From Smittia aterrima (Eukaryota; Arthropoda; Insecta; Diptera; Chironomidae), in assembly GCA_033063855.1 (NCBI GenBank), contig CP093831.1, forward strand, positions 18,228,001 through 18,292,000: a stretch of 64,000 nucleotides of DNA. Reading direction: 5' to 3'. How positions within the stretch are numbered: position 1 is the stretch's first letter; each line of letters starts with the position of its first letter. The translations under genes were made by a program, and so were the position numbers. Below the pieces are notes generated by a model, which was not told the DNA's origin, did not search any database, and worked only from the letters and a program-made list of their open reading frames with translations. Of this stretch, positions 32,088-45,927 are shown in pieces.

Positions 32088-35000
32088 GTGAGTCGCGCAG
32101 TGATGTAAGCAACTTTTAGCGATCTCTCTAATATCATTCAAAGGAGTTTTGTCATTTTTTTCATCGCTGCTCAGCTCAGCTAGATTTTTTTATGGTTGAC
32201 TTATCGATAGAAATAAATGCTAATTCACTTTGATTTTCGACGACTATTTATCATTTATCGAAGTTTTTTTTGTTTTCTTTCGTCGCAAAATTAGTTATTC
32301 TGAGAGAGACGAAAATATAAAACGTTGCACACGACTAGGAGAAGTTAAACGAAGTGGTGCAGACCGCCGTGATTTATCGCGAATTGATTTGCATTTAGAT
32401 TCCCGTTGGACTAAAATCCGTTGCTTTTTGAAACTTGATATGACCGAAAAGTCATCAAACGCCAACACGGGATTCGAGTTGGACGATCTCGCGACCTTCA
32501 AAATATTCTTGAAATCTTCATTCTTCGTTTTCTTATCGATGTGCTTAATCTTATACGATAATGTTAGTTCTGAGAGCCACTGAATATGCCGGAACGACAT
32601 TCAATTCTTAGCAATTCGATAGTATTTCAGACTCGAACAGCAACATTTTTTGACTTCTTATGTCAACACATTAATCGATATTCTCTGTTTAACCGAATAG
32701 TTTCGACGTCACAATGTCAACTAACTCAGCCTTCACACACCGACAAGCGAAAAGTGCAGCTGTGCTGACGATTTTTTTAATTTCATGTTTAGCTAGAATT
32801 TCGTGTTGCGTTTCAAAGGTGTCAACAAAAGTAATTATAGATTCTAATTATTTACGAGATGAAAGAATCAACCGATCAATAAATCTTTTTGTTGTCCGCA
32901 TTAAATAGTCAAAAATCTCTTACGAGATTCTCTTCGTCGATGGCAACAAAAGTAAATGTCACTTCGCTCGAATAGAAAAGATTATTATTTTTATTGCGCA
33001 ATATGTCAGAGCTTTTGGCACTTTACATAAATTTAAACAAGATCTCTTTATCACCATTCAAAGCCGAAATCGTGGATCCGCTCTGATCTTCCTCGAAGTT
33101 TTTTTTTATTGCAAATTGTTTAAAACTCGTGCGCACCCACATTCTGACTACAAAAAATGGCTCGACACCAGAGTGTCGAAAATATTAAAACGTGATGTTG
33201 CTTTAATGACTTTTTTCCTTCGGACACTTTGCGGTGATCAATCATCCGAGATTATGAGTCGGAAACGCAAAGCGAATCAATAAAAACGCTGAGAGGGAAT
33301 TAAGAGATTCGAATCGATCATCCCTCAGTGTACATTGAAAGCTGTAAGGAAGCTTGCTGTTCACCTAGCGCCAATCGTCATAAGCGAATAGCCTAACTGG
33401 TCTACTGGTCGAATTGACATTGAAAAATCATTTTTTTCCACGATATCAATAAATTCAAGCGCGACTCTTAATCATAAAACGGATCTTTGAAACATCAGCC
33501 GCTATGATCATTCGACATTGTTTTGATTGGACATGAAGGCCGCGCCGTAGGCTTCCGATGCAAAATTAGCTCAACTAATTATTGGATTGGCCAAAAATTA
33601 ACTCATCGACGATAACAAAAAAGCTCTCAATCATAATCCGTCACGGAGAGTCATCAACCAGCTACAAACATTATCATTGTTACACCCGACGTTAGAGTGT
33701 CAAGATCGTTGAGTTAGTTGTTGTTTGCCGATGCGATTAACTCGTCTATTAAGAAGAGTCATTAACAGTTGGAGGGACGTAGTTTTGCCAATAACTTTAC
33801 TTGGTCCAAGCTTTAGAGATTAGCGAAGCGGCTTTGTTTCATCGTCTTTTGGCAAACTCCAATGGCAGTCAACCGAATGCCGGCGCGTATTGTTTAAGTT
33901 ATTTAAAGCGCGATACAGCAATGAAACAAAGCGTTTAATAGCTTATTTATGACAGCTCACTATAATTAGACACAAATTGTGTTTACATCGATAAAGCTCC
34001 TATAAAAATAACTTAAACGTCTTCGTCTTCTTTCCCCAAAAATCACTTAAGTGCATTAACACTGAGTCGACTAAAGAGGGAAGAAGACTTTTACGAGAAG
34101 TGGCAATTTATGAGCACAGCGGAGGAAGCTTCATAACGAGGTGACAAGCCCACTATCCCAAAAAGAAGCGAATAAATTTATTTGGAGACAAACGTTGAAC
34201 TACTTTGGGTGCAAGCGAACATGCATCAATAAAAGTTTTCAAATTCCTGCTTTATTGGTTTCCTGGTATTTTTCCGCTCGCTATAAAGTCGTTGAAGATT
34301 ATGAGTCCAAGTTAAGATTCCGAGCAGACACGTTTTTGACCGTCATCGCGTTCGCCGGCTCTTTGGCATTTCTTTATCTCTGCTTGGTCAAAAATTTATC
34401 GCTCGTTCTTTTTCAATTCGCAAAGTGTTCTCAAAGAACTGAAAAGCCGATTTAAAAATCTTCATTTTGTGAATAAGAAATCGATTAACGCGAGAAAAAT
34501 CATGAAACCTGTTGAGAAGACGAACACACAAAGAACAAACTCGTTGTCTTCCCAATAGACCAATAAAACAAACCAAATCAACAAGAAGGAGAAAAATTAT
34601 AAATTCATCTGCCAAGACAAGTGATTCCTCTGTTTTTGGACATTCGATAGAATATCTGAGGAGCATTAGCAAGTCAAATCCCATTTGAAAGATTCTTATG
34701 CAAGGCGTTTGAAGTGTGATAAAGCGCAAGATTGGCAGGCGGTCAACGATTAAACTTTTTTCAACCAAAAGCTTCCGGTTGAGAAGAGTTGTACGCTGCG
34801 CTATAAAAAGATCGCGATGAATTTCCATTAACGAAATCTTCAGAGGCTTCAGCGAACACGCCTTAGATATCAAGTTTTTTTGCGTACAAGTTCACGGTTG
34901 GATCGTGAGAAAATCTACGCGATGTTCACAGGCACCGCTAATTTACAATCTTATCAGAAGAGCCGTCGATTGAAGGTGAAACTATTTCAGGTTCGTTATT

Positions 35001-38000
35001 GATTGAGGCATTTAAGTCGTTCGTCAGATGCTCAATTCGCGAATGACATTTTCGTTATCGTTTATAATTTCTTTCTTCATCACATTACAATAATAATCAG
35101 TCGAAGGACTGGTGTTGAAATGCTGATCGTCTTTTTCTTTATGGTAACAGAACGCCCACATTATAATTAATTTTATTTACAAGAGAGAACCTAAAATGTC
35201 AATCGATTATTCAACAGTTTATTCTAAACAATTCATTGCTTTCTGCCTCCTCATTCGATCAAAAACCGTTTAAGCCACGTCGTGTCATGGAAAAATTGAA
35301 TGAACAATTTCCTTGTTAAGCCATCTAACGCTCGTTCACTTTGCATTATGTTTATTGACAACTCAAATATCTACTCGAATAGGAAAACCATTTATTGTTA
35401 CTAGAGATCGCCAAAAAAATCTTCTTTTTTGCTTAAAATCGCAAAGTTGATTCTGTCATTCAGAAAAAAATGTCTTCGCAAACATCTTGATTTAAGCAAC
35501 GAAAATTTGTCAATTAATGTTAAATTTTTCCTTCCATTGCCGAATTTTTGAGTCGAATACACATGCTCAGAGCCACCAAGAGAGATAAAAATTCGCGACT
35601 TCTTATTTTCACAACTAACGGACACTAAATAATTCTTAAACAATCGATACTTACACTTATGACTTTCATTTTTGAAGAATGGTTGATGAATACTTGTTAA
35701 AAGAATAAACTCTTGATGAGGCGTCTCAAAAAACTTTCGATTTCAACGACAATTTAAAATATTCACTCGCGAAGCTACGAACAAGAATTTTAAACCTTCT
35801 AATAAAAGTGTTTCTACTCTATTCTGGTCGGCGAACGGATTGACTCTGATGTGCTCAAAACTTCTCTCGTCTTAATGCATCCGTAGTAGGAAAGAATCAA
35901 AGAACTTTGGGAGACTTTCTTGCACGCAACCAATTCACCTGAACACCAAAATGATACTGAAAACTTTTCAATAAAAAAATATTATTTTAAAAGATTTCAC
36001 ACAACTTCATCCCTTCTCAAAAGCGCTGAAGATTGTGGAAAAATATCAGCGAGCAACGAAGAAAACAACAAATTTTGATTTCAGCGAAAAAAAATTTCAT
36101 ACAATAAAAAAATCTCACGTTTATTATATACGCTCCGTCTCACAGAAAACATGTGGCACATGTGTGTGGACACATCTTATTTCGGGTAAATATATAAATC
36201 TTCTCTCTTCTTGATTTTGAATGGCTTGAAGTCATCTACAAATAAAGAGCATCTACGTAGCTACCTAGCCACCGATAGTAGCACAGCAATTGGTCAGGGA
36301 TTGGAAAGGTTCAAGTCATCAAATGAAAATAAAAGTTTTTTCAACATTTTCATTCTGTTGCATGTGATGTGTTATGATCATTAAATAACAAGCCCTGAAC
36401 TTATTGACATCACGAGAATAACGTCGAGTTGTCGTTTGAATGTCTCAGTGATATTTGAAAGTTTCTTGTTCTCGGATGATAAAAAGTAGTTTGTCATCAA
36501 CTCGAAAGCTTTTTATTAATCGTTTCCAAGAGCTGCTTCGGTCAAGCTGGGAGAGAGGAAAAAACTAGTTCTCGTGTAAAAGGCAAACAAATATCTTTTT
36601 GGGCAGAATCTTTAATTTATGCAAGCTCTCCGAGATGTTTTTGGCTTTTGACTGTTTGACATTAAACTCGAAATCTGGAACAGGGAATTTTCAAAGACTT
36701 TTCGGCTCGCACAATCAGGTTTAGCGTTCTAAATATCATCGAGATATTCGGCGATTGCATTCGTTGTTGATGTCAATTCGCGAATTTATGGCGATGCTCC
36801 ATAAAAAAGCTATCACAAGGCATGAATAATTAATTGCCAGGAAGTGCCCTGCATCGAAATATAACGGATCGGTTGTGTTTAATTTATTCGATCAGATGGA
36901 GAAAAAAAACCTGTGGCGATGACAATCCGAATTCGGAGACAAAAGGGCCCCTGAATGAACGTAAATCAATCGGTCAAGAGCTCGCACACAAGCAAGAAGC
37001 TTCACGCCGCGTGCAGTCTGGCAATTCCACGAAATATAAATGGCTGTTCTATCACCAGGGAACAAATCGAAATGACACAAAGAGAACGCGTTTAATTAGC
37101 AGTTTCGTCAATGAATCGACAGTAAATAAAAGTTATTGAGTTGTGAATTTGGTGCTAGACTTTGTGTTTACCTGTGTTGACGTCTACAAATGAAATTCTT
37201 CTTATCAAAGCGCCTTGTGATCAAGAAGCGATTTCAAATTAGTTCTCGTTCTTTTAATTAAGAATTAAGTCTCATTTGCTGGCGCTTCCGACATTGCAAC
37301 ACTCATCATAACTTTTAAACACTCCAATAAATTCTCATCAAACACAACATATTCCCCAAAACAAACCGTTTATTGGCTTTTAGCCCGATTGATTTACATA
37401 CTACTTCTATAAGTCGATGTATGGTTTCTTCTTGCTGTGAGTTGATTTTTGCATAATCGACAGATTACTATTCAGATTGTTTGTGATAAACAGATTAGTC
37501 GCGATTTTTCCTCTCGCCGCTATTGTATCGATCGATCGAATTAAGCGCTGAGAGTTATTAGAAAGAAACCCAATATTGTCTCAGATATCTAGGATATGCC
37601 CGAGCGGCTTAAGATCGCCAATTTATTCAACAGGAATCCGCGTTTCAACTTCTGAGGCTTAGTCGTCTAAGATTGACGGTGCTTAGAATTGTCAAGATTT
37701 TTTTCTCCGAATTATAAAAAAAAAACTAGAAAATTTCCGTCTTCAATCGTTTCTGTAATCGATTTAAAGACTATCGACATCGGGATCGTACAAACGCATG
37801 TCATTATGTTGTTCTTTTTATGCCGTTTGCTGTCGAAGGCCGATGAAATAAATAAAAAAGAAGTATCCAGTGGTGAACGTTTAATGAATGAAGCGCTGGC
37901 TGAATGAAGCTCAATTGAGATTCAAATGTGAGAGGAGATTGTCGGCGCTGCACAAAAGAAGCGGAGTATTAAATTACCCATCATACACCTCCTCTTATGA

Positions 38001-41000
38001 AGGAACGGCTTGTTTTCTAACAAAGAACTTCAATGATTATCGAATCTTGCAAACTGTTTATTAATTTGTGTCGAGTTATTAGCGCTCGAGTGGCGACGAA
38101 CTCTCGATGAACATAACTTCCTTGATTAATCCGCCAATAAAAATCTTATTCTACAGCCAACATTCTAAAGCCACTTAACACTCTTCATTGAGATTCCTCG
38201 AAACAAGCATCAATCAGCAAATGTTTTTTTGCACAGCTTAGAACGCAATAAACAGATTTGGAAATTAATCTCAGGTCGGGAACGTTTCTAACGGAATAAT
38301 CGATCGCGCATTGATTAATTTATAAATTGTCAAGTTTTCTCAAAACAAAGCATCAAGTTTCTGATTTTACCAAAAAAAAAATCAAACTCGCTGATGGCAA
38401 GTTCTGCCACGTAGTTCATTCATCATGCTTAGGCCCAATGTTATCGAGCTTCTTTATCATGAAGACTTGAAGACTCTATAAATATCTTTTGGATCGTCCA
38501 AACGACAACTAAATTAACGATGAAGTGTCATGGCGAATTAGTTAAGCGTTTGATGTTGAGTTGACGCCAACAACGCCGCTTAGTATAAGGGCTTAAGAAC
38601 TTTTAATCATTCGTTTGATAATCAGCATTGAACTTGAGTCAGTAGGCAAGCACATCGAGGTTTTTTTTTAAAATAAAAATTTGAACGATATAACAGTAAA
38701 CAGGAAAGATCGAGCCACCAAATCAACATTGAGTGACTTCATCGTTATGACTCAAACAAATCGTTATATCAATCGAATGCCGCTACCATGATTTTAGTCA
38801 TGAAACTCGCCTGCTCAGAGACATTTTGTAGGTAAGGTCCCAACATGTCTGAGACCGCAGATGTTTCACTAAAAAAAACGAAGACATTCGTTATGCAAAT
38901 CAAAAGACACTCCGAAGAGAGCGCTCGTCGTGTCTACTTAATTTCTTGCTTGAGTTACAATAAATATTTTAATTAGCAATACAACTTAAGTCACATCACA
39001 AGATTTGCCGAAAATAAAGATCGTTGTCAGCAAATTAAGGAGCGTAGTTTATGATACAAACAATCTGAAAGAAAATCATTTGACGTCAACGCAAAGATCG
39101 AGGTGTCAAGTTGACCATAATTCAGAGAAATTGCGACGTGCTTTGTGGGATCTCCTAGTACAAAGTTTGACGCAGATCAAGATTCATAGTTTAATAGAAC
39201 TCTTATTAGAATTCGAAGAACTTTATTGAATTTCCCCTGATTACATGAAAGATCTCGAAGACAGATAGAAGGATTGATAGATCACTTTAACTTCAACTGA
39301 CGTCAATAAACAAAATTCCCTTTAATGTGACACATCGGAGATAAATTACGACGCTATTACGTTTTGAAAAATGTTTTATTGTTCGAAGACATTTTCGGGA
39401 AATATGAGCAGATTTATGGCACCAAAAAGTATTTGATGAAATCATGCGTAGTCACTTGTAATTCAACCATCTGCTGATCTTATTCGCGACTCATCCTCGC
39501 TTTAATCAATTAATTATCAAGTCCATTAACAAATTGTTTGAATGCTAAATTTTTATTGCATCTTCAAGCCTTAACCGTGAGACGAGTTATTAATTTTTGC
39601 TGGTTCGTCAACATTTGCTTCTTGAATAAATTAATCTACAGCGAGTTTTTCATGTTTTTTTTGGATAATAATTAACAGAACCGAATAAGAATGTCAGATA
39701 ACGGCGATGTTAGTTGGAAAATTTGCATTAAGAGGTTCTTGATTGGGTTCGTATGAGATGGGTTTCTTGTACCCCACACCAAACCAAAGCTCTGGCTTTG
39801 GCCTTCTAATTCCAACTGGTTCATTGTTGTCGTCGCTTTCTGATGATTTTAGAACTTCCCCTAGTGAGTTGAAATACGAGCGAGGTCACTTAAGTCAAGA
39901 GAACAATTCATTTTTATGGATTAAAGCTTTTAAGTCTTTAATTATATTTTATCTGTTGATGATCTCTCGCTTGATGAACGGTTCGATTGAAATCTGCAAA
40001 TCTTGATTAGATCATTAGGAGAATTCTCTTGAAGAAGAAGACGATGTAAAATGTTTCTACTCCGCATCGATGCCGATGAGTCTGCCGTACAACTTCTGAA
40101 GAATTTCGTTTACTCACTAACAATTTGCGACGAAACGAAACGACGCTTCATATTTCATGGATAATCTCATGACTAATGCTTTATTGTTCGTTCGACTCAC
40201 CAATTCTCGGTCATTTAACTTTCGACGCAGCTATAAACACAAATCAACCTGAAGAAGAAAGATTTATCGATCAAGAATGGTCGTTGGCCATAAAAACAAC
40301 GAACTAATGGAGTTGTTTGTCTCGATGGCCGCCACCAAAAAAGTTCTTTGAAATCAACGGGAGAGGTTCGGAGATCAACGAAACATGCATTTTGTCATTT
40401 CAATCGAACAAGTCGATGGTCAGCGTATTCGATATCCAACTGGTCTTGTAGTTTTCGTCCGGCAAAAAATCATTATCACTGTCAAGTTGATCAGTAGAAG
40501 CAAGTTTATTATCAATATATCAAATCATTCAACGAGGTTTAAAACACGGTGATGTTATTGCTCCTCAGAAGAAGAAATCGGGATTCTTTCTGATTGAAAT
40601 TGAAAAGCACAGAACTTGTTTCAAATCAGTCGATTGAAAGAGATGTTGCTTAGCAGGTGTCATCCAATATATTCGAAGAAGAATTTCATTTACATAAGTT
40701 TTCTTCTTGTCTACACCCCTAAAAGCTTCTAAGGTTGAGTCGTTTAACTCTTTGCTGACAACTCTCACGATATCACTTTGCGCCAAATCATTTAGGAATT
40801 TTCCATTGACTGTCTCCAGGTGTTCGACTTCTCCCTTTTGTTTTAAACTTTTATATCGTAACTCGCGATTATAAATCCGAAAACCTCCGATCGCAAGAGA
40901 AGCGACGAAACGAATAAGATTAAGACGCGCTGTCGTGCAATTTACCAAATAGATCACCGTGATCAACTCAATTTATGCAGAGAAATACGATGATATATTG

Positions 41001-44000
41001 ATATTTTATCATTCTTCGCATCGAGCAACTTGTTTTGAATCCTCCGGCAAGCGAATTTTTGTCTCCGAGAAAGAAATCGAAATTATTATTCAGCATTAAG
41101 AAAAAATTGATGGAAACTGGTATTTCAATAAAATTTAAATAAACGTGCCCTGAAGAGTTCGAGAGTCCTTAAGTTTTTTGTCTGATGGAAAATTTCTTAT
41201 TGAAGTTTTAGGGTTCAGTGACATCTCTGCCCGGCTAAAGTCAAAATATTTGTCTCGATCTCTTTGCAATCAGATTCCTTAATGACCACCATCAGTGAAA
41301 AATCATTTGTGATTACAATGAATCGTTTGACTAATGTAAATTAATTCTTTTATGTTTCGTTTCTGACTGTCGGTCTTATTCTAACACGTCGCTTAGGCTT
41401 ATAAAGAAGAGAAACTGATTGTTAAATTTGAATAAAAGCGCGGCATCGTAAATCTCAATTAATTCATCAAATAAACATTTATTTGGTGACTTTTGAGAAG
41501 GCGAAAGGTGAAAAATCTTCCTTTGGGGATCCCAGACAGGCTAAGATCACAAGTGGCTCGGTCGTTTATGAATTTACATTCAAATTTAGACTCGCGAACA
41601 TCCGATCGCAAAGCGAATTTCTCACGCACGCCAAGCCTTCTTTCGACGAGAGTTTGATGAACAGTTGCCATACAGAGCTTCCTCGGTAGGCGGAATAATT
41701 TTATTCTAATCCGATGCTGCATAATTTCCATATTGTGAGTTCTCGGCGAGAAGAAAATTGCTATAAAATGCAAATTTGTGAGCTTTTGGTTGAGTGGATC
41801 AACTTTCGTTTTTCAGAGTCGTTTGCTCGCTCGAGCTTGTTGCTTCGCCTTTATTAGAAATGAATTGATTAGTCCGGTGATTTATAAAAATTAACGTTGA
41901 AACGTTCTCAAACATTGGTCGTCGTGAGGAGTACAACAAATATTTTTTTTGCGAAAGTTATGACGGAAATTTGCTGCACCTTTTAATAAGGATCTTTCTT
42001 TTCTCAGTTTGATTAAAAACAATCTGAGTTTGTCGAAGTATCTCATATTGTTCTTTGTAATTTAATTCTAACAAAAGCTTTGTGGCTTAGGTTTTTTAGA
42101 TGAGGTTTCTTTTCTAAATTAAATTCTTTATAAACAGCAAATAGTTTAAAATTGAGCCAGTCCAATTATTCTTGGTAAAAGTTCTTTCAGTCATTCATAC
42201 CATATGAATCAAATGGAGATTATAAAGATTAAAGAAAACGCCAAGATCTCTTCTTATAAGAGCGAGTATGATTTCTAATGGAACATTGAAAATTTTAAAG
42301 ACATTCGATTTGATTAAACACTTTCCTTGTCATCAAAACCTTTTCTGATCGATGGGATGGATAAAAAAAAATGTACGTTCAATTGTGAATGCGTTCAAAA
42401 AATTTAAATATTTGAATGCCTTGAAATAAAAATACCACAACAAACATGTAGAGGCTGTAATTTCTGTAATTAGTTTTAGATTTTATATTCAACACCTTTT
42501 TCATGTTCAATTGAAACCTTTCAAGAGGATAATCCGAGCAGATAATTCCATAAACAAATTCGCAAGATTATATTCAGTCTCAGCAGCTGAGAAATCGTTA
42601 ACTAAACTGTTTAAGCACCAATCAAATCCGAACAATCATAAACAATAAACATTCAGAATGTTTAGCAAAAGCTATCGAAGACATTAAATCCACAATCTTC
42701 ATCTTCGACCTTTTAATGATTTTCTAGCTTTACGCTTAGCGATTATATCTTGAAAAGACGTCTTGTCGTAAAGTTTTAATTATGCTGGGTTATCATCGTG
42801 TTTCGAATCGAAGCTTAATGAAGATAAAATTGTGTTTATGATCGTTATAATATTCATCAAATTGTCGTAGCAACTCAACTTCCTTTTGATCTTTAGAAAT
42901 TTTGAATTTCGTTTCCCTTGGTCGCCTTTTAAGGAACTTGATCGTCAGTTCAGGTGTTAAATTTATTGGATCTCGTAAAAATGTTGCCACAATAAATGAA
43001 TTCGTTTCATTTTGTCGTCGATTAGTTTCGCAAAATCCAAAGACACAAGAAACGAAAAATCAAAAAGAGTTATTGACCATAAAATTCGCGGAGATTGAAA
43101 AGTTTCGAGTTGGATTTTTATCACGAGTTTAATGGCTTCATCATGATAAATACGAGACATCGCTTGTTACCATAAGTTTAGTTAGATAACCTGCTGAGAT
43201 GAACAATGAAGACAACATTGATAATAATCGTTACGAGCTGGTTGGTTCTCGCAGACGAAGCTACACGAAATGCTGAAAAGAAGATTTCGGTGACTCTAAT
43301 GGTTATTTATCGATCCGCGCCTCCATAAAATCGTCTGCTTTATGCAATCTCTATTCATTCAAGAATTGTTCCTGCGTCTAACGGCAACTTGTGTGATGAT
43401 CGAATCGAAGGTGGTCAAGCATCATCAAAATCACGATAAACCAGCCGCTGTTCTTTTGCAAATTATTGATTTTTTGTTGATTTAAGACAAAGATCGATGT
43501 TCAAGATTTTGATGAATTAGAATAACAAATTTCTTCATATCAATCTTCTTAACTCGAATTAACAGCAATTTGAGTTTCTATGTGAGATTTATTGGTTCTA
43601 AGCCGCAAAGAACTCGCCTTCAAATCTGGTTTTGCTTATTTTACTTTGCTCTGAATGACTTAAAACGTAAAGCTTTGCGATTTCTCGACTTAATTGTGGA
43701 CATTTATCACTCTGTCGAATCTAAGAAGACAAGAGAACTATTCTGGCCTTTCGATCAACAGCTTCCAAAGATCAACTTCGGTAATGTATCGTATTTCATG
43801 CCAGCGGGGAGAACTTAACGATTATTGATCTTCAAAAAAAAAATTTGTTTTTGACGCCTCCAGCCAGAATTAGATTTAATTGTTGTTTATCAAACTTTAA
43901 TCAGCTTCGCATTCTTGAATTTTGCTTCTGTAGGTGGATTCAAGTGCTAGAAGCCATTCTCGATATGGTCTCTTGAGTTGGCCGTAAGAAGCTCTATTAG

Positions 44001-44928
44001 CGGTACGTCTGCATGATGAGAATAAAGCCATTAAGAGGTGTGAACCGGTGTCGTGGGCTGAAATTATGTCTGAAAACAAAACAATACTCAACGATCGATT
44101 CATCTTTTTAATTTAATTTTTATTGGTTTAAATATTTTTCCATCGTTTTTTTATCGCGTTCTTTTGTAAAGATTTCAATCTTGCTCGTTTAAAAAAGTTT
44201 TCAATGGGAAAAATGAAATTCCGAATTATCTTTTGGACTTTCTTATTTATTTTGCTCCATAAAAAAGCGAAGATCTTTCTCGATTTTCATTGGAATCTCT
44301 CATAACATTTCATCAGCCGTCGTTGGCTTCATTCAACCACCGCTTGACTCGAGTCTAAATTTTACGATTTCTTAGCCATAACTAACTTCCACAAACTGTT
44401 TTGTGACTTTAAAAAAAGCTAATTTCACTGCTTAAAGTATTAAATGTTTTTAATTTCCATTCCTCATTCGCTCAAGCTTTCACAATATTCTAGTAAATTT
44501 AGAAGACTTTAAATAAGAGAAGCCAGGGAAATTCTGACGGGCGTAGCAAAGATGGAGATTATTGGTCGCGTTCAAGAGAGTTGATAGCAAATCATTCAAA
44601 CACAGATTTCGGTCGGTGATCACTTCAAGGCTTAATTTAGTGACAGGAAAAGCACAGTAGCTTTGCCAAACTCTTTGATTTTGCATCAACAATGTTCTTA
44701 TTAAAATAACTTTTTCTTGACTTCGCAATTTCTTTTTCTTCTGTTTAAATAGTTTAATTAACATTTAATGGTCTAAGGTCATATACATCATTAAAATATT
44801 CTCTTCTTTTTTGATTTTTCTTTACAATGGAGTTGAATGAGTTTTGGATTGTGGAGATTGCTGGGAAAAGTTGATTCTAGGAAAATAGAAGAAATCTGAT
44901 TTGAATTCTCTACAAGAAGTTTTCTTAA

Positions 44929-45156
44929 AGGTGACCAGTTGATGTGAAGCAGTTCTGATTAAATCTCGAGGATTCATAAAGCTGACCAACCGGCCGTTCC
45001 AAAGAAGCTCAACAAATAGTTTTCATGTTTGACTGGTCACCCTATATAATTTTCATTGCTTTTCTCTCAAAAACTAAGAGAAAATCGACTTGAACAAGAA
45101 AGTCAGCTTATTTTAAACAATATTTTCTAATAGTTTAGGGGTGGAAGGTCACCCTA
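44929..45156. repeat. Short inverted repeat GGTGACCAGT / ACTGGTCACC, plus a third half
   Basis: AAGGTGACCAGTT near 44928-44940 is matched by the inverted GACTGGTCACCCTAT at 45031-45045. A second GGTCACCCTAT occurs at 45148-45158. The arms are only about 10-12 bp. This may be a degenerate small transposon end or a regulatory palindrome. Confidence 0.35.
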
Positions 45157-45927
45157 TCGAGAAGAAATTTCTTCATTTCGACGACACTTTCCGGTGAAAA
45201 GTCCGAGAAACGAGGAAACTTCCGTTCGAAGTTTTGTTTAGTTAAGCTCAAGCTTTGATGTTGCATAGCTTGAATATCTTTTGGTTAATTGTATTCTGTA
45301 TGACTGGAAACTCAAATCATCATGGAATCAAAACGTTTCTTGAATTAAGCTTTGATAAGGCTTTAAGCCGAACCAACAGGCCAATGAAAGTTTCTGTAAA
45401 AAAGAATATTGTTTGGAAACGTTTCTCAAAAATTTTCAATGAGTTTTCTTGTTACAAAAAGTTTAGAACGAACATCTTAAAGAAATGTCGCACTTTCTAA
45501 TACGAACATGTAGTCATAGTAGTTGATTCCATATAAATTAATTAATTTATTTTCAGTTTTATTCTTTTAAAAAACGAGACTTGAAATACATTTCAAACTA
45601 AAGTTTTCCAGCCGCTTAGAAGAAAACTGTGATGAGCGGCTTTCGTTATTGAAAAATGATATTCTGTTGTCAATTGTCGGTTCTGTCACGAAGACGACGA
45701 CATTTGACTTCTTTTTTTCATGGTTATCACTAGACAAGAAGAATGTCGCGTCTTAGAAACAGAAGACAGCTTTGCTTCTTAAAGTTTGATATTAAATTAA
45801 CAAAGGTTTAGGTTTCAAAAGTTTGCAAAAGACTTTTTTTGTTTTAAAATATTTTTGCTGCTTAAGCTGCACAAGAGGCGCGCAGAGATGGAAACGTGAC
45901 CAGAAGTAAACAGCAGCTGAGGACCTT

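Larger units (their letters stand above)
31105..45927. other. About 15 kb gene-poor region
   Basis: No gene with a recognisable product is seen on either strand. The open frames are short and scattered; the longest is 161 codons on the minus strand at 34388-34873, hydrophobic and unrecognised. One possible isolated coding exon is listed separately at 31962-32087. A short inverted repeat around GGTGACC lies at 44929-45156. A partial tRNA A-box lookalike at about 37594-37615 lacks the rest of a tRNA. The stretch may hold regulatory DNA or undetected exons. Confidence 0.45.

Noticed and set aside
34388..34873. 161-codon minus-strand open frame, hydrophobic
   Set aside because: No known motif, non-ATG beginning, and overlap with an opposite-strand frame; length is within what AT-rich noncoding DNA can give over 64 kb.
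37594..37670. tRNA-like start (TGCCCGAGCGGCTTAAG, resembling a Leu/Ser tRNA A box)
   Set aside because: No matching acceptor stem, anticodon arm or GGTTCGAATCC-type B box follows.
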